A stretch of DNA of 64,000 nt from Isoperla grammatica (lineage: Eukaryota; Arthropoda; Insecta; Plecoptera; Perlodidae): assembly GCA_945910005.1 (NCBI GenBank), contig OX246743.1, forward strand, positions 44,736,736 to 44,800,735, read 5' to 3'. How positions within the stretch are numbered: the first letter of the stretch is position 1; each line of letters opens with the position of its first letter. The notes under the pieces are model-generated. The model was not told the origin of the DNA. It made no database searches and worked only from the letters and a program-made list of their open reading frames with translations. Positions 46,047 to 57,271 of the stretch are shown here, one piece after another. A program made the position numbers and the translations under genes.

Positions 46047-46245
46047 ACATGCCTTGGTGTTCGCCGTTAGGTGGCGCTACCTGGTAAACAAGTGAGGTAC
46101 CCTACCCCGTGTTGCCCGCCATGTCTTGGGCGTGCGCCGTCAAGTGGCGCTACCTGGTAGACAAGTGAGGTACCCCGTGTTGCCCGCAATGTCTTGGGCG
46201 TGCGCCGTCAAGTGGCGCTACCTGGTAGACAAATTAGGTACCCAG
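46047..46245 (+). repeat. Three tandem copies (68-72 bp) carrying a possible ATG and donor
   Basis: The copies start near 46047, 46119 and 46187 and share ATGTCTTGGGCGTGCGCCGT (diverged in copy 1) and AAGTGGCGCTACCTGGTA. Copies 1 and 2 contain ACAAGTGAGGTACC, which could act as a donor (ACAA/GTGAGG). In copy 3 the same place is ACAAATTAGGTACC, so the donor-like site is lost and the frame MSWACAVKWRYLVDKLG continues for 67 codons. I cannot say whether it is a first exon or simple repeat. Confidence 0.6.
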
Positions 46246-46307
46246 AGCTTCGTGAACAACACGAAGAGAGCGTTTGTATTCGTTTACATCTCGATTGTTT
46301 ACACGGC

Positions 46308-46351
46308 GTCGATAAAGAAGTTTCCCCGTTGGGAAGAACTTCTTTGTCGAC
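46308..46351. repeat. Dispersed hairpin (copy 1)
   Basis: GTCGATAAAGAAGTT pairs with AACTTCTTTGTCGAC (one G-T type mismatch) around an inner TCCC/GGGA stem. A related hairpin lies at 48745-48790. Confidence 0.65.
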
Positions 46352-47270
46352 TCTGGTTCGTTCTTGCAAGGTCCACAAAATTGCCGTCTTAGTAATAGCC
46401 CAGTTAACCGGGATTGAGTTTAGATTTTGGATTCAATCCTAATATAAATCCTGCTCATATAAAGTCACTTCCTTCCTGATCGAACGACGTGATAACAGAG
46501 AAAGATTGCAAAATATATATGGGTCAAACTTTGATTGTCAATTTTGCACGGACAGGCAATACAAATACAAAACGGGTAGGAGTAGTCCCTCCCTCTCCCC
46601 TCCCCCCGCCCCCAAGTGATTCTGTTTCCTCATATGTCGACCCCGGCGGTGTCTGATGGATGGTCGGCTGACATCATATGACATAGCTGTTGAGTACGCC
46701 GTAAAATAAACAATAGTATTAATAATCTAATAATTGAATAAGCCAGCAGTTATTTCAGTGTGAAGGAAGATGCCATTAAAAAGCTCATAACTCCATTCAA
46801 GGCCTTTCGTATATTGTTTACCTCACTTTGTTGACATATTAAAATTTATTGAAGAACGATGTAAAAAGCAACAATTCCGAAACATACATTATTAACATAA
46901 TAATATAAAATTGCACTCGGCCGTAGCGTGTGTTGAGAAATGACCAAACCACATCCATGTCGAACAGAAGATTGTCGTATTACAAAACGAAGAACAAAGC
47001 CTTGGAGAGAACCGAGTCAATTGGTCGTCTGATTGACGATGGATCCATGCGCGTGACGTCACTCAGTCGACCTTGATCGTCGTCACGCCGAACTATTGGA
47101 CAAACGAAGTGACGGCGTGTGCAACAGACGGAAGATAATCATTACGTTGCTGTTGTTGTGGTCGCTGCACCGAAATCAATGGTTTTCAATTGCGAAAGAT
47201 TTGACCTATTTTCTAAAAAAAAAAAAAAAAAAAAAAAAATGAGTAAGAGTGAACAAATGATGAAGCACTT
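46352..47270. other. Intergenic DNA, no gene seen
   Basis: AT-rich with a C/T-rich patch near 46587-46613 and an A run at 47215-47238. No supported coding region. Confidence 0.5.
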
Positions 47271-47463
47271 GATGTTTAACGACGTACTCGATATGACGTC
47301 GTCGTACGGGGTCGGGGGGGGGGGGGGTGATTGGAGGAAAGGCACAATTTGGAGGGCAAGGTAGTATAATTAGTATTCAATGAAGGGAAGGTAAAGGGGA
47401 TGACATTTAGTCGCCTCTTACGACTGGCAGAGTCAGTCTGGGCCGCATTCTACCCCAGGGGGA
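47271..47463. repeat. Dispersed repeat fragment (copy 2)
   Basis: It shares GTTTAACGACGTACTCGA and the CTCTTACGACTGGCAGAGTC / TTCTACCCCAGG end with 13498-13735. A G tract (47316-47328) and a long A run (47215) precede or lie within it. It is probably a piece of a SINE- or LINE-derived family. Confidence 0.55.
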
Positions 47464-48744
47464 GGATGCACATGGAAGAGGTTTGTAGAGAAGGTAAATG
47501 CAACTGAGGGCCCACTTAGTTTCTGGCCCGATGAAATTCCCGAGTAGTCTTTGAGTAAGTTATTGGAAAATAAATACAAGTTCCAATATTGCGTACTGAA
47601 CGCGCTATATACTGCAAAGTTTAATTTATGACGTCATAATTCACACATTTGTCGATGGAAAGACAAGAACAATGGACTTTACAACACTAATGCATAATAT
47701 CTAGAGCTGATGGGGCTATAGGCCTACGCGTAGAAAATATCCAAACTCGTGAGAAAATGTGTATTGGTTGTGTAGCACATCCACATGTTTGCAAAATATG
47801 ACCTTCGGTGTAGTTGAAACGAGTTCGGGGGGGGGGGGGGGGGGCTCAATGGTCGTATAGCCTAGGAGCGCTGTATGAATTTCGTAACCCCACCAAAGAG
47901 ATTTATTTCTTCAATTTACCTGATTTACGACGCAAGCTCAAGGTTAAGTTAAGTTAGTTAATCGCAACAAGTTACACAATTTTAAATTTTAAATTACCAT
48001 AATATGTCATCTCAATGATGTAAGAACTGACCGTATATCTAATCATCGCCGTATCAACTTGGGCCAAGGCATGTATAGTTAGTATAGTTGTAGTATAGTT
48101 GTGGTATGGTCCACGCCAACCATAAAATGGAGACAGAGAACAGACCAACCGCTCGTCACCCGTTGAATTATAACTATCAATGCTACCGTATATTCACGAT
48201 GGAGTTTACTACTTCGTAAAAGTTATATCACTAGTAAATATTTATTTTAGAATTAGATCTCAGAGACACAACCTTACACCTCGTGGCATCCTAGGGGGCC
48301 GATATATTGTGTAAATAGCGTTTTTCAATTAGCACCGAGGTGTAAACATGAGATTTGAAGAGGGGCGAGCCAGAAAACAAACAAAATTCGAATCACTTCC
48401 AGAAATAACAAAAACTCACGTGTTTTTGGACAAGAGAAGTTCCTTCCTATACTACAAGAGAGCTTGCGAAGACTATATTTTTAGGCGTGATCCTAAGTCC
48501 TACGTGGTGAATGGTGGTACCGTCGTAGTCAAGTTGTGAATGGCTATAGGGCCTACTATCACTACTAACGCATCCCGACAACATGTGACTTTTGCTTCCT
48601 GATACTAATTCATGCATTAGTTTGAAACAGATTTCCTTTTATTCATTCGTTCCTCTTTTCTGCTATCGGCAATGTCACGACCTATAACTAACGCATGCAC
48701 GCCAGAAGTAATTATACACCGCCGAGACTACTATGTGTGTTATA
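47464..48744. other. Intergenic DNA, no confident gene
   Basis: A G tract at 47827-47845. A 63-codon open frame starting at ATG 48348 (MRFEEGRARKQTKFE) has a true ATG but no splice or family support. Confidence 0.4.
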
Positions 48745-48790
48745 GTCGATAAAGAGGTTCTCTTCCCAGGAGGAAAACTCCTTTATCGAC
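48745..48790. repeat. Dispersed hairpin (copy 2)
   Basis: GTCGATAAAG and CTTTATCGAC form a perfect 10-bp outer stem with an inner TTCC/GGAA stem. It has the same outer stem as the hairpin at 46308. Confidence 0.65.
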
Positions 48791-49210
48791 TTTAGTGCGT
48801 GTACACACTCAAAGGGGAAATTTTCTAGGCTACTACATAGGAGTAGCCTATAAAAATACACATTTGCATATAAGTTGACGAGAAGGAATTTGTAACCCAT
48901 CAATTCATTAAGATTGTGTGGAATGTCCAAAAACGTGTTGGGATTAACCTTTGACCTATACCGGCCTAGTCGGCCTTGAGCGGTCTAATCACGGGTGTCA
49001 AAGCAGAGACGCAAGTTATGCATCGCCACCGAAACCCAACCCACCCGGTATAATATATTCAGCTGGTACTGTACTTAGCGCTGATCACTGTGGTCTATGT
49101 CCAAACAACATACTCACTCACTTATACTCACTGAGCGGGCATAACTAATCTAATACCGCATCATCATTGTGTGTGTGTTTCTTTTATTGCTATAATTTCA
49201 ATTGTAGGCT

Positions 49211-49356
49211 AGGCAACCCAAGACTACCTTACACATATGCTTTCGTCACAGACGAGGCACTCGTAGCCAATCAGCGCTTGTCTCGGGCGGTTCGCTGGTT
49301 GGCTACGAGTGCCTCGCCTGTGACGAAAGCATGTGTAAGGTTGTCTTGGGTTGCCT
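49211..49356. mobile_element. Hairpin MITE, about 146 bp
   Basis: A near-perfect inverted repeat. AGGCAACCCAAGACTACCTT pairs with AAGGTTGTCTTGGGTTGCCT, and TCGTAGCCAA with TTGGCTACGA. The loop is only about 20 bp. Both strands would fold into a long double strand if transcribed. No coding function. Confidence 0.88.
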
Positions 49357-49789
49357 ATATCATTGTCATTATAGTATCTCACATTGTCGTGTTGTGGATT
49401 ACCGGCCAGCCGAACACACTAACTATTATTTATGTCAAATCGGATTAAATCAAAACGTATAATGAACGACGATTGAACGTTGAATATATGTTCTTGTCTT
49501 TATCTGTAGACCCTGCTAACATCTAGCTGGAGTATCCACCTACGATTTCGATTTTAAAAGTTGTTTCAAAGATACGAACAGAAAACCGTATGTACATTCC
49601 ACGCTTTGTGAGCTCTGTTTGTTATCTCAGCATGCGTATGAACATAGTTATACGGGTAACTTTTTACGGGTAACAATGTATACATTTACGCACTTTAAAC
49701 TAAGCTTATATTAATTTTGAAAATCCTAAACATACTAAAAAATATGTGCAAAAATGTTAGGTGATTGACAATTTTAAACAAATGCATAA

Positions 49790-49865
49790 TACCGTACGTG
49801 GGACTCGAGCCCACGTTCCTTTGTCCCAGGCCCTACGCCCTAGTCGTAAGGCTGAGCAACTCAGG
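49790..49865 (-). repeat. tRNA-related SINE remnant
   Basis: On the minus strand an A-box-like TTGCTCAGCCTTACGACTA is followed, at tRNA spacing, by a perfect T-arm (GTGGG-CTCGAGT-CCCAC). The acceptor stem cannot be completed, so it is more likely a SINE head or tRNA pseudogene than a functional tRNA. Confidence 0.4.
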
Positions 49866-51200
49866 TATGTCTAAGGCCTTGCTTGCCTGGCCATACCGTT
49901 AGGTCCAAGCCTTGCAATGATCACAGACATCCTTGGTAATGTAAGGAGGAAGTTGCTCTGCTCAGACTACTATTACTATAATCATTTATCACAACAATTA
50001 TCCTAGATGGTTTATTCATCAAATCAACTGATTTATTTGTACTAGTTTTTGTTTGTTATTGTCGTGGTATAAATTGTTGTTAACGAATCGCTTTAATATT
50101 CATTCACATCTCAATCTTGGAACAATAAACCATTTATTGCGTTGACGTTTTTATATAATAATATGCAGTTCAACAAACTGTAACTAAATGTTTGATGCTG
50201 CAAGTCTAATATCTGCCTGCGCCATTCTATACTCTCCCACATCAGTAAATCAACGGTAATAAAGATACGTTCTTAATCAAAACCTCTCCCAGTTAGTTCT
50301 ATAAAAGTGACCAAGGGACGCGGGTTGCCTAGGGCGTGTTTTAAACGATAAAGTCTAGATAGGCTCTTTGACTGTATAGATAAACATAGGCTTAATTTCG
50401 TGCGAGTTTAACGAAGCCAATAATATGCCAATCTTATTTCAATATCCTCTCCTCCTAACTCCAAATACTTAAAAGTTTTTATTGGCAACCAAGCAAAAAA
50501 CAAACACGCATCGGTTATGTTATGTTGTATACTCATACATATTCCAAATCGTTAAACATGCAATCAACATCACCAGTAAATAATTTTAAGTGATTAAATA
50601 ATTAAGCAAAAAGAATTGCGACTTCCTAAACAAACTGAAGTTGCATATGAAATGCGATACTAGCAGATATGTGAATGCATTTATTTCCTTAATATGTACA
50701 TTGTACATATATACATACACTTGGAATGGCATACAGCGTATAGCTATACCCAGTTTGCAAACACTTACTACTTTGTATCTAATGGGATGCAGGGTATATA
50801 TTTGTTGAGCACGAGAATGACACTCAATTACTCACGATTGAGTGAATCACAAGACCTCAAGAAACACGATCCTGATAACTTGTTTCCAATATCTACACAT
50901 TGAGTGATGCAACAGCTCTTCTTCATCTGGTATCGTCTTGCAAGTTATTGGCATTGCGCACGCGCTGATGTATCGTCCATTAACTACCATGACTATTGAC
51001 TTCATCCGTGAATCATCCTGGACGTGAATATATCATACAGCCGTTCGTTATTGATAATTCAAACCTTGATTGCATGCTTCTTATTTTTAGCAGAAAAATC
51101 AGGTTTCAATTTGTGTGGAAAACATGTGATCATTTAACTGTGTGCAGAGGAGGAAAGTAAGCCCAAGTTTCAACAATCGAATCTAGTCGACCAGCAGGGC
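49866..51200. other. Intergenic DNA, nothing recognised
   Basis: AT-rich and unremarkable on both strands. Confidence 0.5.
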
Positions 51201-51334
51201 GATTCTGTATGTGCGACGATACGTTTATCACCGGTTTCAGTTGTTAGAAGAAGGCGATGAGCCAATCACCGCCTTGCATTCGCCTTCAGTAACGACCAAA
51301 ACCGCTGATAAATTTATCGTCGCCCATACAGAAT
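51201..51334. mobile_element. Hairpin MITE, about 134 bp
   Basis: The ends GATTCTGTATG and CATACAGAATC are exact inverses. Pairing continues inward with GCGACGATA/TATCGTCGC and GAAGGCGATGAGCCAATCAC against its inverse, so nearly the whole unit is one hairpin. No coding capacity. Confidence 0.85.
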
Positions 51335-51954
51335 CCAATCCAAGAAAGATGATGTTAATTACAACAAGCCAGAGATTATGTGTAGATTTAGCGTTATGCA
51401 CAATAGATGCTAAATCAACAAATACCGATACTTATGGAAACTGCCAGTAAGAACCTGTTAGATCATGAATATATATGGTAATTACAACCACAAGTGCAAG
51501 AAATACAAAATATGCTAATGTATTCGTCACTCGTTTGACACAGGTCACAGCCAATTATACTCATCTGCTTTAATGCAGACGTGTTTTTATGCATAGCACC
51601 ACACAAATATTGTGCAACATACGTGCACAGTAAGTGATGGGCATGAGTGTTCCACATAAACATAATATAGATGAACTTCTTTGCATTTCTTTTATCATCT
51701 TACTTATCCGAGGATGTGAATAATATCCTATTAGTAACGCACATTTCGCCATGGCTCTCCTCACATCTTACCAGTGCAGCACTCAATGTGCTGAAGTAAA
51801 CGTTTACTGCATCAATATACCAGCCCCAACGTAACTATCTTCATACCGCCCTCAGATCCTTCTACTGGGGCAGCTTCATGCACGCTGCTACAACGAACAT
51901 CAACAGATTCCTGGATTTCTATCACACATTGATAAATGCAGTCTACTAGTCCAA
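51335..51954. other. Intergenic DNA, nothing recognised
   Basis: No supported feature on either strand. Confidence 0.45.
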
Positions 51955-53632
51955 GAGCCAGCAACATAAAAGCTCCCCTCATAAGGTACATATGTTTTGA
52001 CTATTGGAAAAGGAGCGGAAAAACTACTCTACTAACAAAACGCGCGTCTTACTCCTCAACGTGGGGGCTTTTAGGCCCCACAGGGGGCCAAAAAAGCCGA
52101 AAAAAGGCCCAAGGTTCCCCTCAATAGGTACATGGATGGAGTAAACGCCATTTTGTAGAGATAGGAGTCCCAAATAGGAATTCGAAGAGTAAGACGGGAT
52201 ATTAGGGGGCGTTTACCGATCAGACGCCATTTTACCTAAAAAGGGCCATTTTTTATTTTCGCACATGCATGCGCTTAAACACTCAAAACATATCCGGAAA
52301 TGTCTCGAGACGTAGAAAAACATACATTTTAAAGAAATTTTGGGTTATTGTCCTCGCCAGACGCCCTCAAAAGCGGCCCAAAAAGGCCAAGGTTCCCCTC
52401 ATAAGGTACATGAATGGAGTAAACGCAATTTTGTAGAGATAAGTGTCCCAAATATGAATTCGAAGAGTAAGACGGGATATTAGGGGGCGTTTACCGATCA
52501 GACGCCATTTTGTCCAAAAAGGGCTACTTTTTATTTTCACACGTGCACACGCTTTAACACCCAAAACATATCCTTAAATGCCCCTAGAGGTGAATACATT
52601 TCTAAGATATTGTGTTATGTCCTCGCCAGCCCCCCCCCCCCCCCCCTCAGCCTCGATCCGGATGCGATAGTTTTGAAGCTCCGCCCACCCCTAACTTTAG
52701 TATACCAGTATTTATTATTATTAATGTCAGGATTTAAGGATATGTTTTGGGTGTTAAAGCGCGTGCACGTGTTAAATAAAAAGCGGCCCTTTTTGGACAA
52801 AATGGCGTCTGATCGGTAAACGCCCCCTAATATCCCGTCTTACTCTTCGAATTCGTATTTGGGACACTTATCTCTACAAAATGGCGTTTACTCCATTCAT
52901 GTACCTTATGAGGGGAACCTTGGCCTTTTTGGGCCCCTTTTGAGGGCGTCTGGCGAGGACAATAAGCCAAAATTTCTTTAAAATGTATGTTTTTCTACGT
53001 CTCGAGACATTTCCGGATATTTTTTGAGTGTTTAAGCGCATGCATGTGCGAAAATAAAAAATGGCCCAATTGGGTAAAATGGCGTCTGATCGGTAAAAGC
53101 CCCCTAATATCCCGTCTTACTCTTCGAATTCCTATTTGGGACACTTATCTCTACAAAATGGCGTTTACTCCATTCATGTACCTTATGAGGGGAACCTTGG
53201 CTTTTTTGGGCCCCTTTTGAGGGCGTCTGGCGAGGACAATAACCCAAAATTTCTTTAAAATGTATGTTTTTCTACGTCTCGAGACATTTCCGGATATGTT
53301 TTGAGTGTTTAAGCGCATGCATGTGCGAAAATAAAAAATGGCCCTTTTTGGGTAAAATGGCGTCTAATCGGTAAACGCCCCCTTATATCCCGTCTTATTC
53401 TTCGAATTCCTATTTGGGACACTTATCTCTACAAAATGGCGTTTACTCCATCCATGTACCTTATGAGGGGAACCTTGGGCCTTTTTTCGGCTTTTTTGGC
53501 CACCTGTGGGGCCTAAAAGCCCCCACGTTGAGGAGTAAGACGCGCGTTTTGTTAGTAGAGTAGTTTTTCCGCTCCTATTTCAAAAGTCAAAACATATGTA
53601 CCTTATGAGGGGAGCTTTTATGTTGCTGGCTC
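51955..53632. mobile_element. Large foldback element with internally repeated arms
   Basis: The ends GAGCCAGCAACATAAAAGCT and AGCTTTTATGTTGCTGGCTC are exact inverses. The left arm (51955 to about 52627) has two tandem units of about 277 bp and the right arm (about 52735-53632) has three inverse units, each with GAATTCGAAGAGTAAGACGG and CTCTACAAAATGGCG-type landmarks. A C tract (52628-52647) and a short unique core lie between the arms. Tandem subrepeats in long inverted arms are the hallmark of foldback-type transposons. No transposase is present. Confidence 0.9.
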
Positions 53633-54440
53633 TCCGTCTATACCGCTTAGTACGCGCACAAGTCTTAACGTGGTGAATAACTTGATTCTCTTGTCAAATT
53701 ATGCGAATCACTTATTGTTCACGACATTGAACTGAAAGACTTGCACTGCAAGATGATTGATGTACGCTACATGACTGTAGTGTTTTTATTGCACAGCAAT
53801 TTGACACAGACGATTGTCTTTAATAGAGGTGTGTACTTAGATGGGAAGAAGTGCAATAGAAATATGTGTTCATATTTATTTCAAGACACTGAATTATGTA
53901 ACGAAACTGAGCCAACTGTTGAAATACAACCCCTTTGCAGTGAGAGCGATGAATACTTCCCGTTTCTGATTCAAGTATCAGTGTGGTGACGAGATATTAT
54001 TTATACCAAGTCATTGACTTGACAACGATCAACATTCAGTAAAAAAAAAACAAAAAAAAATTGTCTTGAAAAATAGTGTTTCTTGCCGGCATTGAAGAAC
54101 ATCGGGTTATTACCCTTCGCTACTAGACGTTATAACTTATAACACTTTTTCAACAGCACTTCTTTCCTGGTGAATTGTTTGAGGAAGTTGACAAGTAGAA
54201 TGAAGAATAAATGTATAGCACCATCTGAGATCTCACAGAGGTCCCACAGTAAATGTTTTGTAAATATTTTTTCAAAACATATCGCGTATTCGTCACTAGC
54301 ATGTGATTAGTTTTCCGATTGCAAGAGCTCAATTCACAATATCTGCACTTCTATAAACTGAAATATGATACACATAGATGGGTCGGGGACCCAGCGTCGA
54401 AACGCCACAACGGATAACGACCACTCGACCTAAAATGTTT
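53633..54440. other. Intergenic DNA, no confident gene
   Basis: An 82-codon open frame near 53741-53989 has no splice or family support. Confidence 0.4.
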
Positions 54441-54535
54441 GCTTGCTCATAAGACTCAGTTCTCTCCGTACGGTAACCGCGCGTGCCACGCGCCGACGGA
54501 CGTGGGTTCGAATCCCGCATGGGGAATGTTCACTA
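54441..54535 (+). repeat. tRNA-related SINE remnant
   Basis: The T-arm GTGGGTTCGAATCCCGCAT (54502-54520) is identical to the minus-strand T-arm at 58680-58698. The upstream GTACGGTAACCGCGCG resembles a degraded A-box region. The acceptor stem does not pair. Confidence 0.4.
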
Positions 54536-56829
54536 ACATTGTCCTTGATGCTTCACCTTTCACCCCTCATAGTCTCGAATAGCATAATTGTAATATGAGA
54601 GTCGTAAAGCAACAACAATTCATTCCAAGTACGTAAATTAAAGTTTCAACACTTAGAAACCCCACAGCTTTGAGTAAGTAAGAACATAATCGATTAGAGA
54701 TATAATGTCCGCTACGGTACATCAGTACTAATTCGATAATAAATATTATAATTTATGATCCATAAATGACAAACCAATGATCACAAATGAATTTATCTTT
54801 GTATTGATTATCACTGTATTTATGCAATTATTACAGCCTGAAGGTTAGAACGGCCACTAAACCTGTAGTAACGCGCTTTATCTCATACATATTTCAATCT
54901 CCCAATGTCAATGTTAAACAAAGAGGAAATGTAGTTTTAAAATGTGATAAGTTCTCAAGGTAATGAATATTTCAATTTTTCTTTCCGCATTTTTAGATGC
55001 GGCTAAGGCGATTGCGCATACGACGCGTTGGTGGAGGAGCCGGGTTTCTGAAGCGCTTGCGTTTAGTTTGTTTACCCTACACCTGGTGTACACATAATGT
55101 CATTTATTTTATTTTATTTATAAGCACTTGCAATCATATTAAACACAACAACTGGACATCTAGATCTGGGGAGTCGAACAACATGTTCTGGCTAGTTCAC
55201 AAGACATGTTTAGAGCACTATACATTAAGATGCAAATTGACCACAATTCGATATCGTTTTCCGAACATTTCAAGGACTATTGCCACAAAAGTGTCACTCC
55301 CGCGGTGTTTAGGAGGTTTGCCCCGGATTCTTTCATGCGGTCAATGTTAATCACGTGGATATATTTTAATCTCCCCCCCCCCCCCCCACACACACCCAAC
55401 TAAACCGATTAACTATAACAATTTACTCCCTTTAAAACAATTTCAAATTTCAGTCAAGTTTGTATGTATTAATTTCTGGTTTCACTCTTTAAAACTCGAC
55501 AACAAATTTACCATTAAAATGTTACTGGGTCTATTTTGAGTAGTTGACACGCCCGGAAAAACTAGCTTCAACAATGTGTAAATAATTAGTTTAGTTTTAA
55601 GTATTAGTTTTTATTTAGTTATAGCTCTAACTTTGTATAGTCTAAAATGCTAAGACCAACATTGTAATAAGGTAGCCACGAACAAATCTTAGAACTCTGT
55701 GGTTGCCTTACTTACCCTATTGTGAAATATCTATAACAACCATTGTATTGTACTCGTCTTAATAAATTGAATTGAATCGAATCCCAGGTATATCTAGACC
55801 TAGTAGTACAACTCCAAGATCTTTGATGATGCCAGAACATCAGATGAGCTTCATAGGTGGGTCTCACCTCATTATGCCGGGTAACCCCCGGATGCTGCGA
55901 TGCGCGCGCAGCTGTACGTATGTACGTCGTGCCTGTGCGTGGGAGAGTGACGACACGATGTATGCGGACCTGCTCATAACTGCGTATTTCATTTATAAAC
56001 AATTAACCTCTTCACCCACACTGTGTGCGTAACACGTGGCACCTTTCAACTAGACAAATTTACGATTTGACTTCCGTGTAAGGTTGATTGTAAATGTTTT
56101 ATCAAAATAGAATTTTTCTCGATAAGAATACGAGTTATGAGGATGACAAAATATTTCCAATCGATTTATTGAAAGATGTAATTATTTTTTAAAGTGAGTC
56201 GACATGGAAGATAAGTCGATGAATTCGGTCGATTCAATCAGTCGTTGAGCTGAGCGTAAAAACGTACTTGAACTTTATGTCCTACTTCCGACAACGGAGT
56301 TCCCTATAAAAAAACTAAACAAATTTTGTTTTTGTTAGTGACAATAGACGATAATTACAATCAAAACTTTCATATAACAATACGATATTAATGACAAGTT
56401 GAAAATAAGCGACATCCTTCTGTTGTTATAACTTCTAGGGCATCAAATACACTTGTACATGAGGATACAAATGCTCAGATTTAGTAAAATACACTGGTTA
56501 GACTAAAACATGCACGAATCTTTATACCAAAACGTTTCTTAACTACAATAAAATGCATTTCAATGTTTTGGAATCAAAAGAGATTACTTTACCTTGATAT
56601 GCCTTCTTTTCATCCCAATCTTCGTGTTCTCTTTCTTCTTATTCTTATCACATCGATCTTCAAAGCGCACTTGTGTAAGAATGTCAAGCCACAACGGGGG
56701 CTAATCACGATTATAAAAATAGCCACGTGGCCGTGTTTTGTTTCGGACAAACAATCAAAGAGAGCTACAACAATGGAGCTGCCCACCTGAATGACAGTGT
56801 GTTGTCACACACCCTTACTCGTAACTAAC
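54536..56829. other. Intergenic DNA, no gene seen
   Basis: AT-rich with a C tract at 55373-55387. Open frames here lack splice or homology support. Confidence 0.5.
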
Positions 56830-56835
56830 GCTCAT

Positions 56836-56908
56836 GCAAGGTCTACTTGATCTCCGCCTAGCGGAGGGTCGTCGAACATGGGAGTTCGACGAGCCTCGTA
56901 GACCTTGC
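56836..56908. mobile_element. 73-bp cloverleaf-like insertion flanked by 6-bp direct repeats
   Basis: The outer stem GCAAGGTCTAC/GTAGACCTTGC is 11 bp and perfect. Inside are two further perfect hairpins: CTCCGC-CTA-GCGGAG and TCGTCGAAC-ATGGGA-GTTCGACGA. GCTCAT occurs immediately outside both ends (56830-56835 and 56909-56914), as expected for a target-site duplication. It does not have tRNA A/B boxes or a 7-bp acceptor stem. A minute structured mobile element is the best reading. Confidence 0.7.
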
Positions 56909-57205
56909 GCTCATGTAAACGCGTATCTAAATTCCACGAGTTAGTGTATCGGCGTACGTAGATTTTGTAACGTATTCAGTGTTGGAATTGTTTTTTTTTT
57001 AATTGGAGAAGGGTAGGGGGGTGACTTATTAGAAGGAGGAGAAAAAGGAGGGGGGAACCGATGACTGGAGGAGAAGATTGTTATAAAGGTTGACTATTTA
57101 GAGTCGATAAAGTCAATATTAAATCAAACTCCGGTAAATACCCTGCACAGTATTGGCGTGTTGTGTAAACATGTGTCTGGACTATGGACAGTAGTTAGTA
57201 CTTAC

Positions 57206-57271
57206 ATTGATACGGTAACAGGGTAACAGCGTGCAAACGATACCTTGCATGGTCTGGTCGTCAAATTGTGT
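57206..57271 (-). CDS. Isolated candidate internal exon of an unknown gene
   Basis: On the minus strand a good acceptor (TTGTTTCTCAATTCACAG) and a near-consensus donor (ATCAAT/GTAAGTAC) bound 66 bp. One frame reads TQFDDQTMQGIVCTLLPC then YRIN; a second frame is also open. No partner exon was found nearby, so gene and product are unknown. Confidence 0.35.

Noticed and set aside
52367..53220. Open frames repeated within the foldback arms (RLTLRIPIWDTYLYKMAFTP)
   Set aside because: They recur in both orientations in step with the 277-bp units and are by-products of the repeat.
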